64,000 bases of DNA from DSOS01 sp035286585 (lineage in GTDB: Bacteria; Chloroflexota; Anaerolineae; Anaerolineales; UBA4823): NCBI GenBank assembly GCA_035286585.1, contig DATEDC010000195.1, positions 1 through 64,000 of the forward strand, written 5' to 3'. Positions 43,362 to 52,586 of the stretch are shown here, in pieces. A program made the translations under genes and the position numbers. Under the pieces are notes generated by a model. The model had not been told where the DNA came from. It did no database searches and saw only the letters and a program-made list of their open reading frames with translations. Numbering within the stretch: the stretch's first letter is position 1; every line of letters begins with the position of its first letter.

Positions 43362-43432
43362 CTCGTGAGTTAATGCCGGTGAACCCGCGCAGGTGTTCGT
43401 CTGGCTTCGATCCTGGGTAAAAGACTATCCGC

Positions 43433-44653
43433 ATGCATATCCTGCTCATCCACCAGGCATTCGCCTCTCTCGATGAACCCGGCGGCACGCGCCACCACGA
43501 ATTGTCCCGCTACTTGGTCGGTCGTGGGCAGCGCGTCACGGTCATTGCCAGCCCAGTCAGCTACCTGACGGGCGCCGCCAGAGGAGATCGCCCCGAGATG
43601 AAACATGAGCCGCTAGATGAAGGCGTGGAGGTGCAGCGAGCCTACACCTATGCGGCGCTCCACCGGAGTTTCGTACATCGGGTGATCAGCTTCATCAGCT
43701 TCATGCTGTCTTCGTTTTATGCTGGCTTGCGGGTAAAAAATGTTGATGTGCTCTGGGGCACTTCCCCGCCGATCTTTCAGGGGCTGACCGCCTGGGCGTT
43801 GGCGCGCTTGAAGGGGGCGCCCTTTCTCTTCGAGGTGCGCGATTTGTGGCCTGCCTTTGCGGTGGCTGTTGGCGTGATGCGGCAGCCTGCGCTTGTATAC
43901 GCTGCGGAGAAGGTGGAGCGCTTCCTTTACCGGCGGGCAGATGTGGTCGTCGTCAACTCGCCCGGGTTTATCGACTATGTTCGGGAGCGAGGCGCCAGGA
44001 AGGTGGTCCTGGTGCCGAACGGCTCCGACACGCGCATGTTCGACCCCCAGGCAGACGGCGCGGACTTCCGCCGGGCGTATAATTTGGAGGATAAGTACGT
44101 GGCGCTGTATGCAGGGGCGCATGGGATGTCCAATGACCTGGAGGTCGTGCTGGAAGCCGCAAGGCTGCTCCAGAGGCGGGAAGAGATCTTGATCCTGCTA
44201 GTTGGGGATGGTAAGGAAAAACCCGCTTTGGTGGGCAAAGCCCAGGCGATGGGCCTGACTAATGTGCGTTTTCTCCCTCCGGTGGCAAAAGTGGATATGG
44301 GCGCAGCGTTGGCCGCGGCAGACGCCTGCATTGCCATCCTGAAGCCGGTGGCGATGTACAAGACCGTCTATCCCAATAAGGTTTTCGATTACATGGCGGC
44401 GGGGCGTCCGGTGATCCTGGCGATTGACGGCGTGATTCGCGAGCTGGTCGAGAAAGCGGGGGCGGGCATACCCGTGCCGCCGGGAGACGCCAGGGCGCTG
44501 CGGGAGGCGATAGAAAGCCTGGCAGATGACCGACCAGCGGGCAAAGCCATGGGGCTGCGCGGCCGCCAGTACGTTGAAGAGCATTTTGACCGCCCGATAC
44601 TGGCGGAAAAAATGCTGGCGACCATGCGAGCACTTATCCCGACGAAGGGTTAA
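43433..44653 (+). CDS. Family 4 glycosyltransferase (WbuB-like)
   Basis: GT-B glycosyltransferase of 406 residues. The N-terminus has LLIHQAFASLDEPGGTRHHELSRYL, then WGTSPPIFQGLTAW and FEVRDLWPAFAV. The C-terminal nucleotide-sugar domain has VPNGSDTRMFDP, YAGAHGMSNDLEVVLEAA, LVGDGKEKPAL and YPNKVFDYMAAGRPVILAI. The pattern matches WbuB/WcaI-like enzymes of O-antigen and capsule synthesis. No Shine-Dalgarno sequence is evident. The 3' end overlaps the convergent GNAT-DUF952 gene by 20 bp. Confidence 0.93.
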   Translation: MHILLIHQAFASLDEPGGTRHHELSRYLVGRGQRVTVIASPVSYLTGAARGDRPEMKHEPLDEGVEVQRAYTYAALHRSFVHRVISFISFMLSSFYAGLRVKNVDVLWGTSPPIFQGLTAWALARLKGAPFLFEVRDLWPAFAVAVGVMRQPALVYAAEKVERFLYRRADVVVVNSPGFIDYVRERGARKVVLVPNGSDTRMFDPQADGADFRRAYNLEDKYVALYAGAHGMSNDLEVVLEAARLLQRREEILILLVGDGKEKPALVGKAQAMGLTNVRFLPPVAKVDMGAALAAADACIAILKPVAMYKTVYPNKVFDYMAAGRPVILAIDGVIRELVEKAGAGIPVPPGDARALREAIESLADDRPAGKAMGLRGRQYVEEHFDRPILAEKMLATMRALIPTKG

Positions 44654-45527
44654 TTTCAGGCAGCAAGCGAAAAACGCCATCCGGGTCGGGGGAAAAATTC
44701 CGTACGGCAGCTACCGCCTCGATATTGATTGGGCCATAGATGTGGGGGAAGACCTCATCAGTCACTGCTTCCCACCTGATGGGCGCCTTTACCTTGAGCG
44801 GATCGATCAACAACAGGGCTAACGGACTGGCAGCCTGGTAAAAATTGTTGGCGGCGCGCAGTACCTGGTCGAGGCGCGAGCAGTGGATGAAGTTGCCCTG
44901 CTTGAGCGGTTCGGGGGCATAGGCGCCCGATTTCAGAGCGGCCTGCCAGTCATGCGGCTGGCAAATGTGGAAGAGATAATCCGTGGCGCCTGGGAAGTGA
45001 TCCCGGGTGTTTATCTGTTCACGCCAATCTTCTCGGGTAATCCCGAACAACCACTCATTCAATGCCAGGCCGCGCTTGCGCACTGCCTTGCGGATCGTCC
45101 CCTCCAATTGAAAGCCGTTTTTTTCGAAAATCCCCCTGCTCGCCCAATTGCCAACGAACACATAGCCCTCGATTTTTTCGAGCCCCAGAGCGTCGAAACC
45201 ATAGGCGAGCAGCTTGCGAACGACCTGCGTTCCATAACCCTTATCCTGGTACGGCTGCCCAATCCACAGCCCGATATCGCCGCGAAATTTATCCGCATCA
45301 GGGCGAATGCTGGCGCTGCCAATCGGCTGACCAGAGACCGACTCGATAATCGTAAAGATGAATCGTTCGCCGCGGGCGACCTGCAAGGCGCGCTCGTCCA
45401 GGGCATTGCGAAACGATTCCAGGGATTCTGGCCCATCCCAGACCAGGGTGTCCGCGACCAGTGTGTTGAAGATCAACGGAAATAACGCCTCTGCGTCGCT
45501 GCCTTGCACGGGTTGCAGAAAGATCAT
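44634..45527 (-). CDS. GNAT acetyltransferase fused to DUF952
   Basis: The 297-residue protein combines a GNAT domain of the RimJ/RimL group (residues 1-165: IGSASIRPDADKFRGDIGLWIGQPYQDKGYGTQ, YVFVGNWASRGIFEKNGF) with a DUF952 domain (about 180-290: LFHICQPHDWQAALKSGAY, GNFIHCSRLDQVLRAANNFY, FPHIYGPIN). Each domain usually occurs alone. Substrates of both are unknown. The ATG overlaps the coaBC stop by 4 bp, so they are likely coupled. Confidence 0.9.
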   Translation of the reverse strand: MIFLQPVQGSDAEALFPLIFNTLVADTLVWDGPESLESFRNALDERALQVARGERFIFTIIESVSGQPIGSASIRPDADKFRGDIGLWIGQPYQDKGYGTQVVRKLLAYGFDALGLEKIEGYVFVGNWASRGIFEKNGFQLEGTIRKAVRKRGLALNEWLFGITREDWREQINTRDHFPGATDYLFHICQPHDWQAALKSGAYAPEPLKQGNFIHCSRLDQVLRAANNFYQAASPLALLLIDPLKVKAPIRWEAVTDEVFPHIYGPINIEAVAAVRNFSPDPDGVFRLLPEINPSSG

Positions 45528-46762
45528 TGTCCCTGCTCCCGGAGAACGGCGAGCACCCGCTCCAGCACGGCTTCGGCGACCTCATATTTGCTCATCAGGG
45601 GCAGGCTTTCGACCTCACCGCGCGAGTCGAGCAATGTGACGCGGTTGGTATCTGCGCCAAAGCCCGCATCCAGCGCAGTGATGTCGTTAGCGACCATTAT
45701 ATCCACGCGTTTCGACCTCATTTTCGCCCCGGCGCTCTCGATCACTTTTTGACTTTCGGCGGCGAATCCAACCGTCACTTTTGGATAGCCGGTTTTGGCT
45801 TTGCGGTCTGCTACGGCTGCCAGGATATCCGGGGTGGGGATCAACTCGAGGCGAGGCGGACCGGCTTCCCGTTTAAATTTTTCGGAGGCGGATCGAGCGG
45901 GCTTGAAGTCTGCCACGGCTGCCGCCATGATCAGGGCATCCGCCTGCGGCGTGGATTCTTGCACCGCGGAGAGCATCTCCTCGGCGGTCAGCACGTTCAT
46001 GCGCCTGGCGCCCACGGGTGTTTCGAGACAGACCGGCCCGGCGATCAGGTCCACCTTTGCGCCCAGATCGAGGGCGGCTTGCGCCAGGGCAAACCCCTGT
46101 TTTCCCGAGGAGCGGTTGCTCAGCACCCGGACGGGGTCGACCGGCTCCTGGTTTCCGCCAGCAGTGACGACGATTTTACGACCCTGCAAGAGCCCTCCAC
46201 GGGCAAGAGCCAGGCGGATGTGCCCGAGCAAATCGACGGGTTCTACCATCCTGCCCACTCCGAGCTGGCCGGAAGCAAGATGTCCTTCGGCTGGACCGAC
46301 GATAATGGCGCCTCGTTGGCGCAGAATTTCCAGGTTTGCCTGGGTTGCCGGGTGGGTGAACATGCCGCCGTCCATGGCGGGCGCTACCAGCATCGGGCAG
46401 GGCGCTGCCAGTGCGGCCACGCTCAGTAAATTATCGGCGATGCCCAGGGCAATTTTTGCAAGGGTGTTGGCGGTCGCCGGCGCGATGACCAGCAGGTCGG
46501 CGTTATGCGCCAGGCCGATGTGAACCACATGGCCCTCGCGGTCCCACAGGTCCGAGTCGGTGAATACCCGCCGACCGGTTACAGACTGGAGGGTTAAAGG
46601 GGTAATAAATTGCAGAGCCGACTGGGTCAGGATGGCGTCCACAAGCGCGCCCATCTGGCTGAGCTTGGAAGCCAGATCGGCGGCTTTGTAGCAAGCAATG
46701 GAGCCGGTAATGCCCAGGAGGATGCGCTTGGTTTTTATCGGGTTGCCCATGGGAAATTCCAT
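45524..46762 (-). CDS. coaBC: Phosphopantothenoylcysteine decarboxylase/synthetase
   Basis: Bifunctional enzyme of 412 residues. The CoaC half has LLGITGSIACYKAADL, IAPATANTLAKIALGIADNLL and APAMDGGMFTHPATQAN; the E. coli PAMN reads PAMD here. The region of the decarboxylase active-site Cys reads LASGQLGVGRM, with Ser in the Cys position, a variant that also occurs in other bacteria. The CoaB half starts KIVVTAGGNQEPVDPVRVLSNRSSGKQG and adds cysteine to phosphopantothenate. A second ATG at 46750 is an alternative start. It precedes the GNAT-DUF952 gene with a 4-bp overlap. Confidence 0.94.
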   Translation of the reverse strand: MEFPMGNPIKTKRILLGITGSIACYKAADLASKLSQMGALVDAILTQSALQFITPLTLQSVTGRRVFTDSDLWDREGHVVHIGLAHNADLLVIAPATANTLAKIALGIADNLLSVAALAAPCPMLVAPAMDGGMFTHPATQANLEILRQRGAIIVGPAEGHLASGQLGVGRMVEPVDLLGHIRLALARGGLLQGRKIVVTAGGNQEPVDPVRVLSNRSSGKQGFALAQAALDLGAKVDLIAGPVCLETPVGARRMNVLTAEEMLSAVQESTPQADALIMAAAVADFKPARSASEKFKREAGPPRLELIPTPDILAAVADRKAKTGYPKVTVGFAAESQKVIESAGAKMRSKRVDIMVANDITALDAGFGADTNRVTLLDSRGEVESLPLMSKYEVAEAVLERVLAVLREQGQ

Positions 46763-46788
46763 TTCCTATCCACTACCCCGAGCCATAC

Positions 46789-47538
46789 CTAAGGTCGAGC
46801 GACGAAACTCAGGGTAACTTTCACTTCATCCTCAGTTTTCAAGATTCCGGCGATATCGATGGGTCCAAAGCCAAAGTCGCTCATCAAAATCGTGGTGGTG
46901 GCTTCGCCAGTCAGGCTGTCGGCTTCAATTTGAACCGTAGTCTTTAAAGTGATCGGCAGTGTAGTCTCACGGATGGTGAGCTCACCGCTGATCTGTAGCT
47001 GCACGACCTGACCCTCCTGGTAGGAGGTGGGTAAACCAGCGATCTCGCTGGCGATGAACGTGACGATGGGATAGCGCCGTGATTCGATGAAGCGGTCACG
47101 CAAGGCATTATCCCGCCGGCTGCTGTTTGAGGTAAACTGGCTGATGTCCGCAGTGATCGCTCCCATGCTGCTTTTTTGTGGCTCCGCCAGGTTTACCAGG
47201 ATTTCTCCGTTGATCTGGGTTGTCACACCAACGGCGACATTGAAGCGGTTGTTCTCGTTTAAAAATACCTCTCCAACTTCATATTGTAACTTAGATTCAC
47301 CCGCTACAATCCGGTATGTGACAGTTTCAGACGGGCCGGGTTCTTCAGCGTTCGTGGGTGCAGGCGCTTCGATCGGATCGATAGGCGCTGTGGTCGATTC
47401 GCGGGTAGGTGTGTTTGAGGCCACCGGCTCGGTTGCTTCGAGCGCTGGAACTCCCTCGGTTGCATCTGGGATTGCCTGGACCCCGCAAGCTGCGATGAGC
47501 AGGGCGAGGGCGAGACAGAGCAGGGATTGTTTTTTCAT
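46789..47538 (-). CDS. YceI-family lipoprotein
   Basis: A signal peptide with lipobox IAAC is followed by a linker rich in Pro, Thr and Glu, then a YceI domain from about residue 70 (YRIVAGESKLQYEVGEVF, FRVAVGVTTQ-like strand, RDNALRDRFIESRRYPIVTFIA, LTIRETTLPITL). YceI is a lipocalin-like fold that binds polyisoprenoid or other hydrophobic molecules. It would be anchored to the membrane outside the cell. AAGGAAG lies before the ATG. Confidence 0.92.
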   Translation of the reverse strand: MKKQSLLCLALALLIAACGVQAIPDATEGVPALEATEPVASNTPTRESTTAPIDPIEAPAPTNAEEPGPSETVTYRIVAGESKLQYEVGEVFLNENNRFNVAVGVTTQINGEILVNLAEPQKSSMGAITADISQFTSNSSRRDNALRDRFIESRRYPIVTFIASEIAGLPTSYQEGQVVQLQISGELTIRETTLPITLKTTVQIEADSLTGEATTTILMSDFGFGPIDIAGILKTEDEVKVTLSFVARP

Positions 47539-47642
47539 GATTTACTTCCTTGATGGATGTTGCTTTGCCAGAGGGATAAGTCTGCCAGTACAATCTACTG
47601 TACGTGGAATCAGGTTGGCTGGATGGTCGAGAAGATGATACT

Positions 47643-48503
47643 CTATACGCAGGGATAGCTGGCTGAGATCTGCGCGGCGACCAGGCGGTCATGACCGGCC
47701 AGATCAAGGATCAGCTCGATTTTCGCACGCGGAAAGGCAGCCGAAACAATTTTGCAAACCGCTTCGCCCTGGCTGGCTTCGATTTCCAGCAGGAGCAGGC
47801 TGTACCCGGCCAGCGATTGGGGCGCTTGGGCAACAAGGCCGCGGATCAACTCCAATCCGTCCTGACCGCCGCGTAAGGCTATATTGGGCTCCCAACGGTG
47901 CACTTTCAAGCGCTTTAATACTTTTACCGAAATATAGGGAAGGTTAGCGCAGATTAAACTAAAGCCAGCCGCAGTGGGGGGGATGAGATCGGACTGTACG
48001 CATTCGATACGCGCTTCCAGGTTGTGTAGCTTGACATTCGAGCGCGCAATTTCCAGCGCGGGGAGAGAGATATCGCTGGCGATCACCCGCAGGCCGGGGT
48101 GATTTTTAGCGAGCGCTACAGCGATGCAGCCTGAGCCCGTGCCAATATCGGCGGCCAGGTGTTCGCCTGGATGCGCGCGCAGCCAGTGCAAAGCCTTTTC
48201 CACCAGCAGCTCGGTTTCAGGGCGCGGGATCAGCACGGCCGGCGAAAGCTGGAATTTCAGCCCATAGAATTCCCATTCACCGATGACATAGGGCAGCGGC
48301 TCACCCGCCTCAAGCCGGGCGATCTTTTCGGCGATGAGGGCGATTTGCTGGGCAGAGAGCAGCGCCTCCGAATGCGCCAGCACCCAGGCGCGATTTTTTC
48401 CCGCCACATGGGCAAGTAGCACCTGGGCGTCCAACCGAGGTGTTTGGCTTACTCCGGCAAGCCTGGAGGCCAGTTCAGAATATTGATCGGCGATCGATTT
48501 CAA
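47643..48503 (-). CDS. prmC: Release factor glutamine methyltransferase
   Basis: SAM-dependent enzyme of 286 residues that methylates the GGQ glutamine of release factors. Visible: LIPRPETELLVEKAL, ADIGTGSGCIAVALA (SAM loop) and NLPYIS, in the position of the NPPY motif; NLPY occurs in some lineages. The start is a TTG with AGG at a normal distance. It follows prfA by 43 bp on the same strand, the usual order. Confidence 0.94.
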   Translation of the reverse strand: MKSIADQYSELASRLAGVSQTPRLDAQVLLAHVAGKNRAWVLAHSEALLSAQQIALIAEKIARLEAGEPLPYVIGEWEFYGLKFQLSPAVLIPRPETELLVEKALHWLRAHPGEHLAADIGTGSGCIAVALAKNHPGLRVIASDISLPALEIARSNVKLHNLEARIECVQSDLIPPTAAGFSLICANLPYISVKVLKRLKVHRWEPNIALRGGQDGLELIRGLVAQAPQSLAGYSLLLLEIEASQGEAVCKIVSAAFPRAKIELILDLAGHDRLVAAQISASYPCV

Positions 48504-48546
48504 AACAGCGCCTGGAAGAGGGCACTCTTTAGTGGCAGATCAACGG

Positions 48547-49614
48547 CTAATTTTCTAAGCCTACCGCAGCCAACCGTTCTGCCTCGGCGCGAGTGGCCAG
48601 CTCATCGATAAACTCGTCGATTGCACCTTCCATCACTGCCGGTAAATTGTAGTTGGACAGGTTGATGCGATGATCTGTCACTCGCGATTGGGGATAGTTG
48701 TAAGTGCGGATCTTTTCGGCTCGCTCGCCGGTGCCCACCTGCGAGCGGCGGTCTTCTTCAAGCGCCAGGCGGCGCTTTTCCTCTTCGATCTCGTATAACC
48801 GGGCGCGGAGAATGCTCATCGCCCGCTGGCGATTCTGGAGCTGGGAGCGCTCATCCTGGCATTGAACCACAATCCCGGTGGGGAGATGGGTGATCCGCAC
48901 TGCGGTGGCGTTTTTCTGAACGTTTTGACCGCCGGCGCCAGCGGATTTATACACATCCATGCGGATATCGTTCTCCGGGATATCCACTTCTACTTCGTCC
49001 ACCTCCGCCAAAACAGCGACCGTCGCCGTGGAGGTGTGAATACGCCCCTGGGATTCGGTCACCGGGACGCGTTGGACGCGGTGGACGCCGGATTCGTACT
49101 TCAGGCGTGAATACGCCCCGCGACCTTTCACTAAAAGAATAATTTCCTTGAACCCACCGATGCCAATTTCGTTGGCTGAGAGCACTTCAATCGACCAGTT
49201 GCGCTTTTCGGCATAGCGGTTGTACATGCGGAACAAATCTGCAGCGAACAAGGCTGCCTCGTCTCCGCCTGTGCCGGCCCGAATTTCCATAATGACGTTG
49301 CGTTGGTCGCGTTTATCAGTGGGCAGCAGCATGCTCTTCAGCTCAGCCTCGAGTTTTTCGAGCTGCGGTTCGATTTCTTGGATTTCGGCTTCGGCTAACG
49401 AGCGCAGCTCATCATCGTCCGCGTTTTGCAATTCCTCGGCTTCATCACGGCGAGCCAGGAATTGGCGGTACTGGCGGGCTTTGCTCACCAGGGGTTCCAG
49501 CTCGGCGCGCTCGATGCCCAACTCGGCTGCGCGCTGGTAATCATCCCCCACTTCAAGGAGAAGCCGGTTGATCTCTTCGTATCTTTCTTCAACGCCTTTT
49601 AGTTTATCTAGCAT
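48547..49614 (-). CDS. prfA: Peptide chain release factor 1
   Basis: Protein of 355 residues with the catalytic GGQ loop in SAGAGGQNVQKNATAVRITH. The stop-codon recognition motif reads PVT in HRVQRVPVTESQGRIHTS, a PxT motif that marks RF1 (UAA/UAG), not RF2. The ATG at 49614, with AGGA upstream, gives MLDKLKGVEERYEEI, the normal RF1 start. A longer frame to 49677 is not needed. prmC lies downstream. Confidence 0.97.
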   Translation of the reverse strand: MLDKLKGVEERYEEINRLLLEVGDDYQRAAELGIERAELEPLVSKARQYRQFLARRDEAEELQNADDDELRSLAEAEIQEIEPQLEKLEAELKSMLLPTDKRDQRNVIMEIRAGTGGDEAALFAADLFRMYNRYAEKRNWSIEVLSANEIGIGGFKEIILLVKGRGAYSRLKYESGVHRVQRVPVTESQGRIHTSTATVAVLAEVDEVEVDIPENDIRMDVYKSAGAGGQNVQKNATAVRITHLPTGIVVQCQDERSQLQNRQRAMSILRARLYEIEEEKRRLALEEDRRSQVGTGERAEKIRTYNYPQSRVTDHRINLSNYNLPAVMEGAIDEFIDELATRAEAERLAAVGLEN

Positions 49615-49700
49615 ACCTATCCTGCACTGGCTCGTGAGGCGTCCCAGGTTTTCGGAGGAAGCCCGGGGGCGCACCACGGGTTATTAAATTCGCATAATTA

Positions 49701-49731
49701 AGGCACAAAGTTCGTGGAAAACTTTGTGCCT
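49701..49731. repeat. Perfect 12-bp inverted repeat between prfA and the VWA gene
   Basis: AGGCACAAAGTT (49701-49712) and AACTTTGTGCCT (49720-49731) with a 7-base loop. It is upstream of both divergent genes, so it is not a simple terminator. It could be an operator or a leader hairpin. Confidence 0.6.
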
Positions 49732-49861
49732 CGGCCTAGCAAATACTGATTATACCATTGGAACTTTTTTTCGCTGGAAAGCGTCTTGGCATCAAAATGG
49801 AGCCGCGAATTATTTATCTCCCATCTGGTTCGCCAGACGATTCATCTCTTGGAGGGGTGCG

Positions 49862-52264
49862 ATGATAACGAAATCGCTCAGGATTGCTTTGTTAATTGCC
49901 GTCATCATAGCTCTCTACCCCGGCCCGGCTCGGGCGGATGGGATCATCATCCCCGAGCCGCCGGTTTGCGTGCCGCGACCCTGCCCACCGCCGCCATGCC
50001 CCGGTCCCTGGCCCTGCCCACCCATGCCGCCAATCGCCCAACTAGTTATTCGCTATCATCGCGTTACTGTAGATATCCAGGATCAAATTGCCACCACCCG
50101 GGTAGATCAGATATTTTACAACCCGAACGACTGGCAGGTGGAGGGGGTTTACATGTTCCCCATCCCCGCTGAGGCGGCTGTATCCTCATTTTCATTATGG
50201 GTGGATGGTAAGCCAGTTGAAGGCCAAATTTTGGATAAAGACGAAGCGCGAGCGAAGTACGAAGAGATTGTCACCAGCATGCAGGATCCGGCATTGCTGG
50301 AATACGCTGACCGGGGAGCTCTGCAGGCGAGCATTTTCCCCATACCGCCAGGAGGCGAACGCCGGATTGAGCTGGAGTATTCGCAGGTGCTGCCTTACGA
50401 TAACGGGCTGGTTCGCTATTCCTACCCGCTCAACACAGAGAAATTTTCCCTGTGGCCAATTGAAAATGTGACCATCAGTGTGAGCATCCGCGCCAGCACC
50501 ACCTCGCTGCGGGCAATCTATTCACCCAGCCACGAGGTAGCGATCAGCCGGGAGGGCAATCGTTATGCTGCCGTAGGCTATGAGGACAGAGATATTCGCC
50601 CGGATAAAGACTTTGTGCTGTTTTATTCATTGGGTGAAGAGCAGGCCTTTCACCTGGTCTCGTATAGAGAACCGGATGGGAGCGACCCGGATGGGTTTTT
50701 CCTGGCCTTGATTGCCCCTGAGCCCGACGCCCCGCTGCGTGAGATATCCAAGGACCTGATCCTGGTGCTCGACCGCTCGGGCAGCATGGAAGGCGAGAAG
50801 TTCCAACAGGCGAAGCAAGCCTTAGGGTATATCCTGGCGCACCTGAATGGGGAAGATCGCTTCAATGTGGTCGCCTTCAGTACGGGGCTGGACGCATATA
50901 GGGATCATTTGCGCCCCGCGGAGGAGGCGAATGAAGCAATATCCTGGGTGGAGCGCATGAGCGCCCAGGGGAGTACGGATATCAACCGGGCTTTGCTCGA
51001 AGCGGTGTACATGGTGGACCGTGAACGGCCAACCTACCTGATCTTCCTTACCGATGGCCTGCCAACCGAAGGTGTTGTCGACAGCCAAAAAATCCTCGCC
51101 AACCTGGAGGGGGCTGCGCCGGCTAACCTGCGCCTGTTTGCCTTTGGGGTTGGATATGATGTGGACACCTACCTGTTGGATTCTCTGGCCCAGGCTCACC
51201 ACGGAACCAGCGTGTACGTGCGCCCGGAGGAACGGCTGGATGAAATTCTGTCGAGCTTCTACGCCCGGATCAGCACCCCGGTTTTAACCAATCTGTCGCT
51301 GGATTTTGGCGAGGTCGGCGTCTACGACACATACCCTGACCCACTGCCGGACCTGTTTGCCGGCTCACAGATTGTACTGGTAGGTCGCTACCGCCGCCCA
51401 GGAACCACAACCGTGAGGCTGACCGGAGAAGTTGGCGGCGAGGTTCGATCGTTCCATTTTGAGGCGCAAGAATTCGTCAACCAGGCCTCGTTCACCGGCG
51501 TTCAAGCGGTCATACCCAGGCTTTGGGCGACCCGGAAGATCGGTCACCTGCTGAACCTGGTAAGGCTGCACGGACCTGACGAGGAGACAATCAATCAAAT
51601 TGTAAAACTGAGCATACGCTACGGCATCATAACCCCTTACACCTCCTACCTGGTTACAGAGGATATGCCTTTCGGCTCGGCGGAGCAGGAGCGCATCGCC
51701 CAGGAGCAATTAAGCCAGATGCAAAGCCAGCCGGCTGCGCCGGCGTTCGGTCGGGACGCGGTCGAAAAAGCGGCTGGGCAGGGCGCTCTTGCCGGGGCAG
51801 AGGCGCCGGTTGAGCCAGAAAATGAGGCTGCCGAGGTGGTCCGAATCGTGGGCGCGCGCACTTTCGTGCTCGCTGATGGGGTCTGGATCGACACAGCTTA
51901 TGACCCGGAGGCGATGGGAACTGTAAAAGTTGGCTTTCTGAGCGAGGATTATTTCGCCTTGATCGCTGCGCTGCCCGACCTGGGAGCTGGCTTCGCCCTG
52001 GGACAAAGGGTGATCGCCGTGGCAGCCGGGACTGCTTACGAGGTGGTGGATTCACAGGCTGTTAGCGGGCCGATCCACATCCCAACGGCTCAACTGCCGC
52101 AAGCGATCGAGCAATCGCCAGAGATAGAGCCGGCGAGCACGCTGTCCCCGCAATCAAACGATCTTCCGGAAGCAGCACCCACCTCAAATTGCCTGGGGAG
52201 CCTCGGGCTTATTGTGTTGGCGCTGATCGTTCCGCTCATTTATCGACGACGCCAGGGTACATAG
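49862..52264 (+). CDS. VIT and von Willebrand A domain surface protein
   Basis: Secreted protein of 800 residues. A signal peptide precedes a segment very rich in Pro and Cys (PPVCVPRPCPPPPCPGP, about residues 33-58). The VIT domain follows (VEGVYMFPIPAEAAVSSFSLWVDGK, ARAKYEEIV), then a VWA domain from about residue 295 with the MIDAS motif DRSGS in LILVLDRSGSMEGEKF. The C-terminus has CLGSLGLIVLALIVPLIYRRRQ, a Cys-Gly, one membrane helix and an Arg cluster, as in surface-sorting signals. A role in adhesion or metal-dependent binding is inferred. The ATG at 49862 has GGAGGGG upstream. Confidence 0.9.
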   Translation: MITKSLRIALLIAVIIALYPGPARADGIIIPEPPVCVPRPCPPPPCPGPWPCPPMPPIAQLVIRYHRVTVDIQDQIATTRVDQIFYNPNDWQVEGVYMFPIPAEAAVSSFSLWVDGKPVEGQILDKDEARAKYEEIVTSMQDPALLEYADRGALQASIFPIPPGGERRIELEYSQVLPYDNGLVRYSYPLNTEKFSLWPIENVTISVSIRASTTSLRAIYSPSHEVAISREGNRYAAVGYEDRDIRPDKDFVLFYSLGEEQAFHLVSYREPDGSDPDGFFLALIAPEPDAPLREISKDLILVLDRSGSMEGEKFQQAKQALGYILAHLNGEDRFNVVAFSTGLDAYRDHLRPAEEANEAISWVERMSAQGSTDINRALLEAVYMVDRERPTYLIFLTDGLPTEGVVDSQKILANLEGAAPANLRLFAFGVGYDVDTYLLDSLAQAHHGTSVYVRPEERLDEILSSFYARISTPVLTNLSLDFGEVGVYDTYPDPLPDLFAGSQIVLVGRYRRPGTTTVRLTGEVGGEVRSFHFEAQEFVNQASFTGVQAVIPRLWATRKIGHLLNLVRLHGPDEETINQIVKLSIRYGIITPYTSYLVTEDMPFGSAEQERIAQEQLSQMQSQPAAPAFGRDAVEKAAGQGALAGAEAPVEPENEAAEVVRIVGARTFVLADGVWIDTAYDPEAMGTVKVGFLSEDYFALIAALPDLGAGFALGQRVIAVAAGTAYEVVDSQAVSGPIHIPTAQLPQAIEQSPEIEPASTLSPQSNDLPEAAPTSNCLGSLGLIVLALIVPLIYRRRQGT

Positions 52265-52480
52265 GTGGCTGAGAAATTACGGAAATGTTGGGCGTCAAGC
52301 AGCCAGATTAAAACGCGAATATCGGATTTTTAGGGTATAATTCAGGCAGCACCAGGGGAATACCGCGGACTAGCTGGCATTTATTCGAGTATCTGATTGC
52401 GCACCGAAAATAATGTAGCGACGTTGCAATCTGGGGCGCAGCTAAAGCTATCCATGAGAGATTTGGTCGAGTAACAAAGC

Positions 52481-52509
52481 TTGTAGACAATATATTTGAA
52501 TGCTATAAT
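52481..52509 (+). promoter_or_regulatory. Candidate promoter for rho
   Basis: TTGTAG at 52481-52486, 17-bp spacer, TGC-TATAAT ending at 52509. The leader would be about 145 bases. Confidence 0.55.
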
Positions 52510-52586
52510 CCAAATATTAATTTTCCCCTGATTTTATTCACCCCTTATTGATCTTTTTACTTCTTAAATGGTGTATCTGTCGCCTG

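Noticed and set aside
45527..46429. 300-codon plus-strand frame opposite coaBC
   Set aside because: Antisense to a clear enzyme gene and without domain features.
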